Shown: positions 1 through 8,425 of the stretch, piece after piece
Layout of the letters: every line of letters begins with the position of its first letter
Numbering within the stretch: the first letter of the stretch is position 1
Assembly (NCBI GenBank): GCA_020633895.1
Contig: JACKCT010000001.1
Location: forward strand, 62,001 to 126,000
DNA: 64,000 bases
DNA from: Deltaproteobacteria bacterium
GTDB lineage: Bacteria > Lernaellota > Lernaellaia > JACKCT01
Direction of reading: 5' to 3'
The notes under the pieces: generated by a model
Database searches by the model: none
The model's input: only the letters and a program-made list of their open reading frames with translations
What the model was told of the DNA's origin: nothing
Program-made: the position numbers and the translations under genes

Positions 1-1030
1 GCCACGGCGACGCGCTCGTCCCCAGCAATACCAACACACCGAAATAAAGCCACCGCTCACTGGGGCGGATGACCTCGAAAAAGCGCGTCGGCCCGATGAA
101 TCCCACCAGCAAAAGCACCGCGACGCCGAACGTCCAGGGCGAACGCCGATTCTTCGCCGCATTGATAATAAGGCTGACGAACAACACACCCAGGCCCGCC
201 ACCGCGACGGCGTTCATCGCCGCGACGGTCCATTGAGCGGCATGGGGAGAGACGGGGTAGAACCCGCCGACCGGCGTGAACGGTCCGGCCTTGTACCAGA
301 TCCAGTTGAGGATGTGCTGGTATTCGTACCAGATGCCGAAGCGCCCCGCGCCCACGGCGGCGTACCACAACCCCAGCGCGACGGACGGCACCGAGGCCAG
401 CGCCAGGGGGACGTAGCCGCGCCAATCAAAACGCGAGCGATGCGCCTCGCGTCCCAGGAGACAAATGGCCAAGGCGCTGTAGGCGAGGAAATGGCAGAGG
501 TAGACGACGACCAGTCCGACGGCCAGCAGGGCGGCGTTTGCCGCGCCGAGTTCCTTGTCGTCCTCCGGGAGCAACGCCAGGACCAGCAACGCGGCGGCGA
601 CGCCGATCTGGAAGTTGAGATAACCCATCCAGAAGAAATGTCCGACAGCGAAATAGGCGCCGATCAGCTCCGCGCGCGGGGCAACCGTGCCGGTGCGTCG
701 GCGGACGAAAAGGACGTAGGCGAATGCGAAGAAGATCGCGCTTCCCACGGCGAGCAATTTCGCCGCGACAATCGGGCCGAGCACGCGCGTGAGCAGGGCG
801 AGCGTGAGGATGATCGCGCTGTTGGGCACGGGCGCGGGGACGAGGGCGTAGTCCGCGGTAAATGCCGGGTTGCCGGCCAGCACTTCATTGACGATGCGCG
901 CCTGATAGCTCCAGTCGGGCAGATCCTGGAGCGGTGGGTACGCCATGAACGCGAACGGCAGCAGCGCGGCGACCAGAACCCAGACGAGGGCCTTGGGCGA
1001 GTCCAGCGGAGATGGCGCGCTATCGTTCAT
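1..1030 (-). CDS. Multi-pass inner-membrane protein, 3' part outside window
   Basis: This frame is open from an ATG at 1030 to the window edge, giving 343 residues with no stop, so the C-terminus is missing. The N-terminus begins MNDSAPSPLDSPKALVW and runs into a first membrane segment. About eight further hydrophobic stretches follow, separated by short polar loops such as FVRRRTGTVAPRAEL and INAAKNRRS. The layout (an early periplasmic loop with YPPLQDLPDW, then many helices) recalls GT39/GT-C-like or 'DUF2029-like' membrane glycosyltransferases. I cannot see a diagnostic catalytic motif, so no function is assigned. It is the only gene left of a strong minus-strand terminator, so it is transcribed separately from the lipoprotein gene upstream of it. 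The coding frame is sure; the function is not. Confidence 0.75.
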   Translation of the reverse strand, partial: MNDSAPSPLDSPKALVWVLVAALLPFAFMAYPPLQDLPDWSYQARIVNEVLAGNPAFTADYALVPAPVPNSAIILTLALLTRVLGPIVAAKLLAVGSAIFFAFAYVLFVRRRTGTVAPRAELIGAYFAVGHFFWMGYLNFQIGVAAALLVLALLPEDDKELGAANAALLAVGLVVVYLCHFLAYSALAICLLGREAHRSRFDWRGYVPLALASVPSVALGLWYAAVGAGRFGIWYEYQHILNWIWYKAGPFTPVGGFYPVSPHAAQWTVAAMNAVAVAGLGVLFVSLIINAAKNRRSPWTFGVAVLLLVGFIGPTRFFEVIRPSERWLYFGVLVLLGTSASPW

Positions 1031-1170
1031 CGCGGACCTGTTTTGCCGGGTGGGCCCGGGAGGTTGGCGTAGGACGCCCCTTCGTTTAATGCAATCCCGT
1101 CGCCGCGTCCACCCGAGCGGTGGATCCGCCGAAAAACCGGTGTTGATTTCCCCGCCGGATAGCCTCCGCA

Positions 1171-1202
1171 ACAAAAAAAACGCGCCCTGCGTCGGGCGCG
1201 CT
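1171..1202 (-). terminator. Rho-independent terminator of the lipoprotein gene
   Basis: A perfect 7-bp GC stem (1181-1187 with 1194-1200, six-base loop) is followed on the minus strand by a run of eight U residues (A-tract at 1173-1180). It lies 54 bases downstream of the stop of the minus-strand lipoprotein gene and upstream of the next minus-strand gene, so it should separate the two transcripts. Confidence 0.85.
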
Positions 1203-1254
1203 TGAGGAAAGGGAGGACAGGGCACGACAGGCTCGTGCCCTGAGGGATTGTCGG

Positions 1255-2040
1255 TTATTTCATCGTCATCTCGACGAGCTCTTCGCGGTCGCCTTCGCCC
1301 GATTTATCTTCGGCCAGGGCGACGTTCGCGACGTCGGGGCAGTGGTACTTGTGCTCCAGGACGTCGGGTTCGAGCGGATTGGTCTCTTCGATCACGACGC
1401 AGTTTTCGAAGGTGCCTGCTTCGACCGTGACCGTTTCATTCAGGGCGATGACTTCGCCCAGGTCCTCGGCCTCGCCCGGATAGTATTCCTGATAGTAGTA
1501 GTCGCCCACCTGGGGATCGGCGTACATCACGATGCCCGGCAGGGCGCCGTCCACACCGCCTTCCCACGAGCCTTCCGTGGAGACGATCTCGCCGTCTTCA
1601 TATTCGGCGGTGTCCTCGCCCATGTACCAGACGTTGCCTTCATCGTCCTGGGCGTACCAGTCGAGGGTGTCCTCGATGGTTTCGCCGTCCATCGTGACGA
1701 TGTCATGCACCACGACGCAGTCGATTCCCATAATGGTTTTCGTGTCGCTGGTGACGGTCACAACCACGTCCTGGTCGCCGTCCTCGGTGGATTCCACGTA
1801 GGTCCAGACGTACCCGGGGATCCAGGACATATACGGATTGTCGATCGTCGCGGGGTCGGAGAAATTGGACGCGGAGAATTCGGGCAACACGGGCTCGTCG
1901 CCCGAGCTGTCGTCATCGTCGGCCGTGTCGTCGTCGCCCGAGCTGTCGTCGTCATCGCCGGCGCAGGCGATCGGCATTAAGAAGGAAGTGATCAGCAGCG
2001 CCAGAAGTGCCGCCCACAGGGAATAGCGCAAGGTTTTCAT
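1255..2040 (-). CDS. Secreted lipoprotein of unknown function with Asp/Ser-rich linker
   Basis: The 261-residue product starts MKTLRYSLWAALLALL and has a lipoprotein signal ending MPIAC, then a low-complexity linker (DDDDSSGDDDTADDDDSSG) and a folded domain of about 200 residues. An upstream extension to 2157 is open but has no signal peptide. The AAGGTGG site just before the ATG-ATG pair at 2043/2040 fixes the start; ATG 2043 is nearly as good. The folded part (DNPYMSWIPGYVWTY, WYAQDDEGNVWYMGED, LNETVTVEAGTFENC, LEHKYHCPDVA) resembles a widespread uncharacterised secreted family in Actinobacteria and Deltaproteobacteria, recalled from its repeated PG..W.Y and WYAQD..GNVWY.GED patterns. The linker probably holds the domain away from the membrane. 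It is monocistronic, with its own terminator. Confidence 0.85.
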   Translation of the reverse strand: MKTLRYSLWAALLALLITSFLMPIACAGDDDDSSGDDDTADDDDSSGDEPVLPEFSASNFSDPATIDNPYMSWIPGYVWTYVESTEDGDQDVVVTVTSDTKTIMGIDCVVVHDIVTMDGETIEDTLDWYAQDDEGNVWYMGEDTAEYEDGEIVSTEGSWEGGVDGALPGIVMYADPQVGDYYYQEYYPGEAEDLGEVIALNETVTVEAGTFENCVVIEETNPLEPDVLEHKYHCPDVANVALAEDKSGEGDREELVEMTMK

Positions 2041-2608
2041 CATACCCACCTTTCGTTCTCGATTGGTTAAGACAAGCGAACCTGTCCGTTCTCGTTGTCC
2101 GGCTACGGTCGCGGCCCGTTTATTGGGGACGGGCTCGTCTGCGACCGGCATGCACATTCCGGAGATCGCAAGATGCGTACCGACGGGACGGAGTTAAGGA
2201 GATAATCCGGGATTTCGTTAATTTTTCGCGGGATTCCTCGAAAACGGCGCCCGAGACGGAGTCAATTCGATCAATAGTCACCGCTGAATTTTTAGCGGCG
2301 ACAAAAACTTAGCGGTCCGGTTCTCGGCGCCGAAGCGGGAGCATTTCCCTGTGGTGACGGGATTCATTCCGCGGATCGAAAACGGGACAAAATTAGGGCG
2401 GTATTTTTCATTGCGGTTTCTCCCGGACAACGTGGAAAATGAACGAAATCAAGGTGGAAGGGGTAGGAAGATGCCACGGCTTGTTATAGGATTGCGTCGA
2501 AATATCCCGAGCGTTGAACGTGATGTCGGCGGCGCCTGAAGGCGCGGTCGCACGGCGGGATGGCAAGACCACAGCGATGGCGAGACCACAAGCAAGGGGA
2601 CCCAGACG
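2041..2608. other. Divergent intergenic region, no gene seen
   Basis: This stretch lies between the minus-strand lipoprotein gene and the plus-strand ferredoxin gene and is more AT-rich than the flanking genes around 2210-2440. It contains a small stem (CCGCT/AGCGG around an A/T loop, about 2281-2298). It also holds an imperfect 16-base direct repeat (2559-2574 and 2576-2591) just upstream of the ferredoxin ribosome site AAGGGG. I found no convincing -35/-10 pair for either gene. The short open frames here have no ribosome site and no recognisable protein. Confidence 0.5.
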
Positions 2609-2923
2609 ATGACCTACGTTGTGACGAGCAACTGCACCAATTGCAAATATACCGACTGCGTGGACGTTTGCCCCGTGGAAGCTTTTCACGAGGGGCCGAC
2701 CATGCTCTACATCAACCCCGAGACGTGCATCGTCTGCGGCGCGTGCGAGCCGGCCTGCCCGGTCAACGCCATTTACGAGATCGAGGATGTGCCCGACGAC
2801 GAGAAGGAGTACATCGAGATGAACGAAAAGATGTGCGAGGAGCTGCCCATCATCACCGAGATGAAGGAGCCCCTGCCCACCGCCCGCACCCTCGAGGAAA
2901 TCGAGGCCGCCAAGGGCAAGTAG
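2609..2923 (+). CDS. fdxA: FdxA-type 7Fe (3Fe-4S/4Fe-4S) ferredoxin
   Basis: A 104-residue soluble electron carrier. The N-terminal half has the exact cysteine layout of Azotobacter-type ferredoxin I: C9, C12, C17, C21-P, then C40-x2-C43-x2-C46-x3-C50-P. By homology C21/C40/C43/C46 hold the 4Fe-4S cluster and C9/C17/C50 the 3Fe-4S cluster, with C12 as the free cysteine. The MTYVVTSNCTNCKYTDC start and the C-terminal tail (LPIITEMKEPLPTA) also match that family, and the length is usual. An AAGGGG site precedes the ATG. A good terminator follows, so it is a single-gene unit; partner enzymes are not encoded nearby. Confidence 0.93.
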   Translation: MTYVVTSNCTNCKYTDCVDVCPVEAFHEGPTMLYINPETCIVCGACEPACPVNAIYEIEDVPDDEKEYIEMNEKMCEELPIITEMKEPLPTARTLEEIEAAKGK

Positions 2924-2958
2924 CCGCCGCGAAGATTCGCGACAAGACGCGATTGCGA

Positions 2959-2989
2959 GGAACCGTCCCGATGGGGGCGGTTCTTTTTT
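2959..2989 (+). terminator. Rho-independent terminator of fdxA
   Basis: The stem GAACCGTCCC/GGGGGCGGTTC (one G-U pair, short GAT loop) is followed by a run of T at 2984-2989. It starts 36 bases after the ferredoxin stop. Confidence 0.85.
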
Positions 2990-3058
2990 ATTGCGTCTAT
3001 AAAATCGATATCGACAAATAACGACGCAACGCAAACAAAACAGGTATCCTTTGTTGCC

Positions 3059-4252
3059 ATGAACCTGAAAAAGATATTGGCGGTAGGTCTCGGCCTGATC
3101 GGGCTGTTGGTGGTGGGCCTCATTGTTGCGGGTTGGATTCTGGTTCGCCCGTGGGTGGCGATGCCCGAGGGGGTCGATCCAGTCGCGGTGGAAGCGCGGT
3201 TTCAAGAATTATCGGCTCAATACGCCACCGCCTTCGATCCGGCCGGAAAGGACAACCGCGACGTGTGGAAATTGTCCGCCAAGGCTGGACCGGCATTCGA
3301 AGCTGTCCTGGGCGATCGACCGCTTTTCCGAGGAGGCTGCGACCGTGACGTGGGCGAGGCCGAAGTAATCTACCGTAGTAACCGCGCGGAATTGTCTCCC
3401 ATGGCGACTGCCTACCACGAGCTGATGGCCGACGGCTTGGTGCTTGGCGATTATCGCTTCTACCTCGAGGAAGGCGAGGAAGATCCGGATGTGGATATTC
3501 CCAATTTTGTCGGGCTACGCTACCTGTTCATGGCCTCCATGATCGACGCCCGGCACGCGCTGGCTGACGGGGATACCGAGGCCGCCATGCAGAGGATGGA
3601 CGACGCCTCGCAGGCGGTGGCCGGGTTGGCGGATTCGCGAGAATTGCTCGTCAGCATGATGAGTATCGCCTTTCAGCATATCTGGTACGAGGTGCTGGCC
3701 GAAACGATGTCCCTTTGGCCGTCGGCCGAGCTTGCGCACATCGAAGCCCTGCTCCAATCCGAGCCGAGTCACAAGGAGTCGGCGCGGCGGGCGCTGGAGC
3801 GGGCCGTGATTTTCTCGGTCGAGAATCTGCATTTGGACAACCTGGAGCATTTCAGGGACGATAGATATTACGCCCCGGAGGCCCAAGTGGTCGGGCGGCT
3901 GGCGTCAGGCCCGGCAAAAGGGCTGTTGGCCGCGTGGCTTGAACGGGAGCGAACTCTGATCTTGGCGTGGACCTTCGAGGGGATCGATGCCGCCGGCGAT
4001 GGCCGGGAATGGGAGCCCGCCAAGCGCTATCCCGACACCAAATCCGTGCTGGCGTCCATCATGCTGCCGAATGCGGGTTCGCTGATCGGCAAGGGGATGG
4101 AATCCGACCAAGCGAACGCGGCCATGCTGCAAGCCCTGCGCAATGAACGGGCCTATCGATACGGCGAAGGCTCGCCGGAATTTGTCGTGCCCTTCGGCGA
4201 CGGCGGCGCAGTCGAGGTCAAACGCGACGGCGGGTGCGTGCGGTGGAATTGA
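3059..4252 (+). CDS. Membrane-anchored protein of unknown function, paralogue 1
   Basis: The 397-residue protein has one N-terminal membrane segment (about residues 6-29, GLGLIGLLVVGLIVAGWIL) followed by RPW and a largely helical soluble domain, presumably extracytoplasmic. I recognise no catalytic motif. It has the same length and plan as its downstream neighbour. Both have TM-W-[IT]-L-[VL]-RP near the N-terminus, a leucine/alanine-rich helical body with DARHALADGD here and EAREAAGRGD there, and a C-terminal strand pair ending in RDGGCVRW versus RDEGCWRI. The ATG follows a weak AGGT site, just after the fdxA terminator. The conserved single cysteine near the C-terminus is the only obvious invariant polar feature. 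Confidence 0.8.
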   Translation: MNLKKILAVGLGLIGLLVVGLIVAGWILVRPWVAMPEGVDPVAVEARFQELSAQYATAFDPAGKDNRDVWKLSAKAGPAFEAVLGDRPLFRGGCDRDVGEAEVIYRSNRAELSPMATAYHELMADGLVLGDYRFYLEEGEEDPDVDIPNFVGLRYLFMASMIDARHALADGDTEAAMQRMDDASQAVAGLADSRELLVSMMSIAFQHIWYEVLAETMSLWPSAELAHIEALLQSEPSHKESARRALERAVIFSVENLHLDNLEHFRDDRYYAPEAQVVGRLASGPAKGLLAAWLERERTLILAWTFEGIDAAGDGREWEPAKRYPDTKSVLASIMLPNAGSLIGKGMESDQANAAMLQALRNERAYRYGEGSPEFVVPFGDGGAVEVKRDGGCVRWN

Positions 4253-4296
4253 CCGCCTAAGTAGGGATGTGACCAGGAAGCCGTGATGGATGGAAG

Positions 4297-5490
4297 ATGA
4301 AAACAAATCGCCTCATTTACATTTTCATCGCGTTTGCTTCTCTTGTCGTCATCGCCGGCGCCGCGTTCGGATGGACGTTGCTTCGGCCGATGATTGTGCT
4401 GCCCGACGAGATCGACAAGGACGCCTTGGACGTGCGGTACGCCGAGGCCGTCGAGGAATACCAACAATACCTGGCGCGCGACGGCATCGAGAATTATCAG
4501 CTCCGTGATCTCCTGAAGAAAACGAAATCGGATCTGGGCGAAATCTTCGACGAATTGAATATGATCCGCATCGACTGCGGCGATCGCCTAGAATATGCGT
4601 TGGGTGTGTATGACGAAAATCGCGCAATCGTTCGGCCCTATCTGCGGGATTACACCGCGCTGGTGGGTGACGGCCTACGTCTAGGTAGTCCGAGAGGGGC
4701 ATTGGAAGGCAATTGGGAAGAGAGTTTGGACGAAGACGATCCGGACACGCCCCATCATATGGAGATGCGTTTTTTTCTCGCCCTGTATCTCTTCGAAGCA
4801 CGCGAGGCGGCCGGGCGCGGCGACTGGGACGGCGCTCTCCAACAGATGCAGTACGCGCTTAACGCCGCCCAAGGTCTGGCCGAAACGCACCACTTGCTCA
4901 ACGTGATGATGGGTTATTACCACGCCCGCTTTGCGTATCACTTCGTCATCGAGAAGCTGCCCGTCTGGCCCACGGACGAGTTGGACGCACTGGCCGAGTT
5001 TGTGCGTCGGAATGTGATGGATGAAAAGGCGTTGGAGCACGCGATCTTGAGCGACCTCATCTGGTTCGTGGAGGGATATTCCAGGCTCAAGGACGCGCAA
5101 ATCGCCGCCACCGGCGGAGATTCACCGGACCTCCTTCAAACGATCGCGCGTCGAGCGATGATATTTGTCGTGGGCGATCGAGAATTGATTCTGGGCAAGG
5201 CGCTGACCTTCAAACTCTTGGAGGCCATCCGCGCCGGGGAAGAATTCGACTTCCGGCGGGCGTACGATCCGCCCATCCAGACGTTGATCGCGGGCTCAGT
5301 TATGTTCAATCTTCAAGACACCCGCCGCCGCGTCGTTTCCTCCGCCAGGGTGCCGGGGGCGATTCTGGACGCCATCGACCACGAAAAAGCCTTCCGCGCC
5401 GGCGCGGGACCCGGCGAGTACACCGTCGAATTCGGCGAATCGAATCAAATTACCGTGAATCGGGACGAAGGTTGTTGGCGTATCTTCTAA
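4297..5490 (+). CDS. Membrane-anchored protein of unknown function, paralogue 2
   Basis: This second 397-residue copy begins 44 bases after the first and is probably co-transcribed with it. The N-terminal anchor (IYIFIAFASLVVIAGAAFGW) is followed by LLRPMIVLPDEID, matching VRPWVAMPEGVD in paralogue 1. The helical body keeps corresponding blocks, such as the LF.A..A...GD...A...M segment and the A..GLA....LL..MM segment. The C-terminus again ends in a Cys-Trp/Arg strand (NRDEGCWRIF). The copies have diverged well beyond recent duplication, so they were duplicated long ago and may form a heteromer. No enzymatic motif is visible. Confidence 0.8.
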   Translation: MKTNRLIYIFIAFASLVVIAGAAFGWTLLRPMIVLPDEIDKDALDVRYAEAVEEYQQYLARDGIENYQLRDLLKKTKSDLGEIFDELNMIRIDCGDRLEYALGVYDENRAIVRPYLRDYTALVGDGLRLGSPRGALEGNWEESLDEDDPDTPHHMEMRFFLALYLFEAREAAGRGDWDGALQQMQYALNAAQGLAETHHLLNVMMGYYHARFAYHFVIEKLPVWPTDELDALAEFVRRNVMDEKALEHAILSDLIWFVEGYSRLKDAQIAATGGDSPDLLQTIARRAMIFVVGDRELILGKALTFKLLEAIRAGEEFDFRRAYDPPIQTLIAGSVMFNLQDTRRRVVSSARVPGAILDAIDHEKAFRAGAGPGEYTVEFGESNQITVNRDEGCWRIF

Positions 5491-5585
5491 AGCCGGGGCC
5501 GGAGCCATTTGTTTTCGCCGACGCGAGGATATGCTAGCTTTTTGGCGGTCCGGCATCGAAGGAAACGCAAAGGAAATCGCCGCCC

Positions 5586-6344
5586 ATGGCCTCCGAATCC
5601 GACGAGAAAATGTCCGCGCCGCGCACCGTCGTGACGCTGCCGACGTACAACGAATCCGAGAATATCGGCGAGTTGGTCGCGGCGTTGCGGGCGCTTGGGT
5701 GCGAGGTGTTGGTCGCCGACGACAACAGCCCGGACGGGACATGGAAGATCGTTGAGTCGATGGCCGCCGAGGACGACGGGGTGCATCTGCTGCTTCGCAA
5801 GGAAAAGAAGGGGCGGGGGTACGCCGGGGCGGAGGCCTTCGTCGAGGCGCTCAAGCTCAAGGCCGACCGCATCGTCGAGATGGACGCGGATTTTTCCCAT
5901 CGCCCGGACGACCTGCCCAAGCTGCTGGCGGCTCTGGACGCGGGCGCGCATGTCGTCGTCGGCTCGCGCTTCGTCGAGGGCGGCAAGGACGACCGGCCCC
6001 AGGCTTCGCGCCAATGGCTCACGCGCTTCTCGGCTTTTTACGCCCGCAAGTTGCTCGGCGTGCAAATGCGGGACACCAACTCGGGCTACCGAGCCTACAC
6101 CGCCTACGCCATGAAGCTCATCGAACCCAAGACGCTGCGCAGCGCCGGGCCGAGCATCGTGCATGAGGTGTTGCTTCGCGCCCATCGCCGGGGGTTGCGC
6201 ATCGTGGAGGTGCCGATCCTGTTCGTCGATCGGGAACGGGGCGAAAGCCAATTGACGTTGGGGCGCTTGATCCAGGGATTCATCATGGTCGCCAAATTCC
6301 GCCGCCTCGCCGAGCGGGGCCTGCTGTGGAGCACCGATGGCTAG
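5586..6344 (+). CDS. GT2 polyprenol-phosphate glycosyltransferase (DPM1-like)
   Basis: The 252-residue GT-A enzyme is of the dolichol-phosphate mannose synthase type, which transfers a hexose from a nucleotide sugar to a polyprenyl phosphate at the inner face of the membrane. The N-terminal strand VVTLPTYNESENI, nucleotide-binding VADDNSPDGT and metal-binding VEMDADFSH are at the usual places. RFVEGGKDDR, RDTNSGYRAY and a conserved C-terminal PILFVDRERGESQL follow, all typical of DPM1. There is no C-terminal membrane domain, so it is the soluble class. The donor sugar cannot be told from sequence. It overlaps the next gene by eight bases and heads a three-gene sugar unit. Confidence 0.88.
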   Translation: MASESDEKMSAPRTVVTLPTYNESENIGELVAALRALGCEVLVADDNSPDGTWKIVESMAAEDDGVHLLLRKEKKGRGYAGAEAFVEALKLKADRIVEMDADFSHRPDDLPKLLAALDAGAHVVVGSRFVEGGKDDRPQASRQWLTRFSAFYARKLLGVQMRDTNSGYRAYTAYAMKLIEPKTLRSAGPSIVHEVLLRAHRRGLRIVEVPILFVDRERGESQLTLGRLIQGFIMVAKFRRLAERGLLWSTDG

Positions 6345-7332
6345 CCCCGACGTGGACATCATCGTCGCCAACAAAACGGCCAAGGCCCATCTGGTGCGGT
6401 GCCTGGAATATATCTACGGCCAGGTCTACGACGGACGCATTCACACGACGGTGGTGGACAATCACTCCATGGACGGCTCCACCTTCGGCGTGAATTCCCG
6501 CTATCCCCAGGTTCAGCTTTTCGAAAACGAGGTCGACACCGGGCAGGCCGCCGCGTTCAACCTGGCGCTGGCGCACTCGGATTCGCCGTACGTTTTGTTT
6601 TTATCCTCCGACTGCGAATTGGAGCCGACGTTCGTGGGCGAACAGGTGGCGGCGATGGAGGGCGGGCCGAAGATCGGCGGCCTGGCCGGGCATCTGATTT
6701 CCACGCGAGAAACCATGCGCACCGAACTGACGGACAGCGCGGGGATCGGGCTGAAAGGCGTGGAGCCGATCTTGCTGGGCAACGGCCGTCGCCTGGACCC
6801 CCTGGAGGACAAGCCCCGGGAGGTCTTCGGACCGGCGGGCGCGGCGATGTTTTATTCGCGGGAATGCCTGGAGAATGTGGCGCCGGACGGGATGGTTTTC
6901 GACGAGGATCTGAACTTTCGCCATCTCGACGTGGATCTGGCGTGGCGGGCGCGATGGCTGGGCTGGAAGTTCTGGTACAATCCGAAGGCCGTCGCCGCGC
7001 ATCATCGGGGGCAGATCTATGTGAAGGATCCGGAACGCCGCGTGGACATGCAACGCATGACGATCCGCAACCACTACCTCGTCTATCGCAAGAACCTGCT
7101 CTTCGACGGCTGGCGCGATTACAAAGGCAAGCTCAAGGCCGCGGTGCGCAGCGACGTGATGGCGTTCGGCAAGCTGCACGGCGTGGGGCAGGGTGCGGGA
7201 TTGTGGGTCAACATCCGGGCCGCGGAGCCGTCGATGATCAAAAAAAACCGCGCCCTCGAACGGCGGGCCACGGTCGCTCCCGATTCGCTCTACCGCGAGA
7301 TCTTTTCCTCCAAGGCGTTGTCCCAGCGATGA
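6337..7332 (+). CDS. GT2 glycosyltransferase (rhamnosyltransferase-like)
   Basis: The 331-residue family-2 glycosyltransferase starts VDIIVANKTAKAHLVRCLE. It has TTVVDNHSMDGST as nucleotide-binding strand and LFLSSDCELEP in the place of the DxD motif (here only the SDCE aspartate). FGPAGAAMFYSRECLE and DEDLNFRHLDVDLAWRAR form the acceptor/ED region. The C-terminal HHRGQIYVKD and long helical tail resemble WbbL-type rhamnosyltransferases that extend surface glycans. The start codon lies inside the end of the preceding gene and the stop overlaps the next start (ATGA), so all three are coupled. Confidence 0.85.
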   Translation: MASPDVDIIVANKTAKAHLVRCLEYIYGQVYDGRIHTTVVDNHSMDGSTFGVNSRYPQVQLFENEVDTGQAAAFNLALAHSDSPYVLFLSSDCELEPTFVGEQVAAMEGGPKIGGLAGHLISTRETMRTELTDSAGIGLKGVEPILLGNGRRLDPLEDKPREVFGPAGAAMFYSRECLENVAPDGMVFDEDLNFRHLDVDLAWRARWLGWKFWYNPKAVAAHHRGQIYVKDPERRVDMQRMTIRNHYLVYRKNLLFDGWRDYKGKLKAAVRSDVMAFGKLHGVGQGAGLWVNIRAAEPSMIKKNRALERRATVAPDSLYREIFSSKALSQR

Positions 7333-8357
7333 GCGACATCCTGGGCGCCATGCTCGGCGACTTTTATCGCGACAAGCGCGTGCTGATTACCGGCGGCCTG
7401 GGGTTCATCGGCTCGTCCCTGGCTCATCGACTGGTGTCCTTCGGCGCCCGGGTGACGCTTGTCGACAGCCTGATCCCCGAATACGGCGGCAACATGGCCA
7501 ACATCGACGGCATCGCCGACAAGGTGGTCGTCAACATCGCCGACGTGCGTGACGCTCATTCCATGAACTACCTGGTGCGCGACCGGGACATCATCTTCAA
7601 TTTGGCCGGCACGCTCTCCCACGTCGATTCCATGAACGATCCGTACACCGATTTGCAGATCAACTGCGTGAGCCAGTTGTCGATCCTGGAGGCCTGCCGT
7701 CGCTACAATCCCGGCGTGTCGATCCTCTTCGCCGGGACGCGCGGGCAATACGGCCGGGCCCAGTATCTGCCGGTGGACGAAAAACATCCGATGCATCCGA
7801 CGGATGTGAACGGGATCAACAACGTGGCCGGGGAGGCGTACCACATCCTCTACAGCGAGGTGTACGGCATTCGCGCGTGCTCCCTGCGCTTGACGAATAC
7901 CTACGGCCCGCGCCACCAGATGCGTCACCATCGTCAGGGGATCATCAACTGGTTCGCGCGCCTGATTTTGGAGGGACGCGAGGTCACGATCTACGGCGAC
8001 GGGACGCAGATCCGCGACGCGAATTACATCGACGATGTGGTCGACGCGTTTTTGCTGGCCGCGGCCAGCGAGGAAACGACGGGGCAGGTCTACAACCTGG
8101 GCGGCACGCCGGCGAGCCTGATCGATATCGTCGAGACGATGATCGACCTGCACGGCGGCACCTATCGTCTGGTGGCGTTCCCGGAAGACGCCAAAACCAT
8201 CGAGATCGGCGACTATCATGCCGACTACGGCAAAATCCGCGACGCCCTGGGCTGGGCGCCCCGCATCGACCTGCGTGAAGGCCTGGCGCGGACGCTGGAT
8301 TTCTACGATTCGCGACGGGAGGCGTATTTCGGGGAGAGCGGTAGTTCGGCGAAATAA
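7329..8357 (+). CDS. NAD-dependent sugar-nucleotide epimerase/dehydratase (extended SDR), atypical active site
   Basis: The 342-residue extended short-chain dehydrogenase begins at the ATG overlapping the previous stop; an open extension upstream overlaps that gene and is not used. The Rossmann motif GGLGFIGSS is at 22-30, with VDSL after strand 2 and NLAGTLSHVDSM. LRLTNTYGPRHQ and GDGTQIRDANYIDDVV are the usual substrate-domain signatures. The segment that should read YxxxK is NGINN (residues 161-165), so both the catalytic Tyr and Lys positions are Asn. Related sequences I recall carry NGINK, with only the Tyr changed. It may be a sugar-nucleotide enzyme with altered chemistry or an inactive homologue. 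Confidence 0.85.
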   Translation: MSDILGAMLGDFYRDKRVLITGGLGFIGSSLAHRLVSFGARVTLVDSLIPEYGGNMANIDGIADKVVVNIADVRDAHSMNYLVRDRDIIFNLAGTLSHVDSMNDPYTDLQINCVSQLSILEACRRYNPGVSILFAGTRGQYGRAQYLPVDEKHPMHPTDVNGINNVAGEAYHILYSEVYGIRACSLRLTNTYGPRHQMRHHRQGIINWFARLILEGREVTIYGDGTQIRDANYIDDVVDAFLLAAASEETTGQVYNLGGTPASLIDIVETMIDLHGGTYRLVAFPEDAKTIEIGDYHADYGKIRDALGWAPRIDLREGLARTLDFYDSRREAYFGESGSSAK

Positions 8358-8358
8358 A

Positions 8359-8387
8359 AAATCGAGTACCGCAGAAAGTGCTATATT
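8359..8387 (+). promoter_or_regulatory. Possible promoter of the AT-rich orphan gene
   Basis: A good -10 element TATATT stands at 8382-8387, 39 bases before the start codon, in an AT-rich gap. The -35 position (8359-8364) is poor, so this is a weak call based mainly on the -10. Confidence 0.3.
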
Positions 8388-8425
8388 ACACGCGTCGCGC
8401 CCATCCTGAGAATACGAGGATTCCG

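Noticed and set aside
2408-3205. A 265-codon minus-strand frame across fdxA
   Set aside because: fdxA with its full cysteine pattern and terminator is on the other strand; this frame reads through the terminator.
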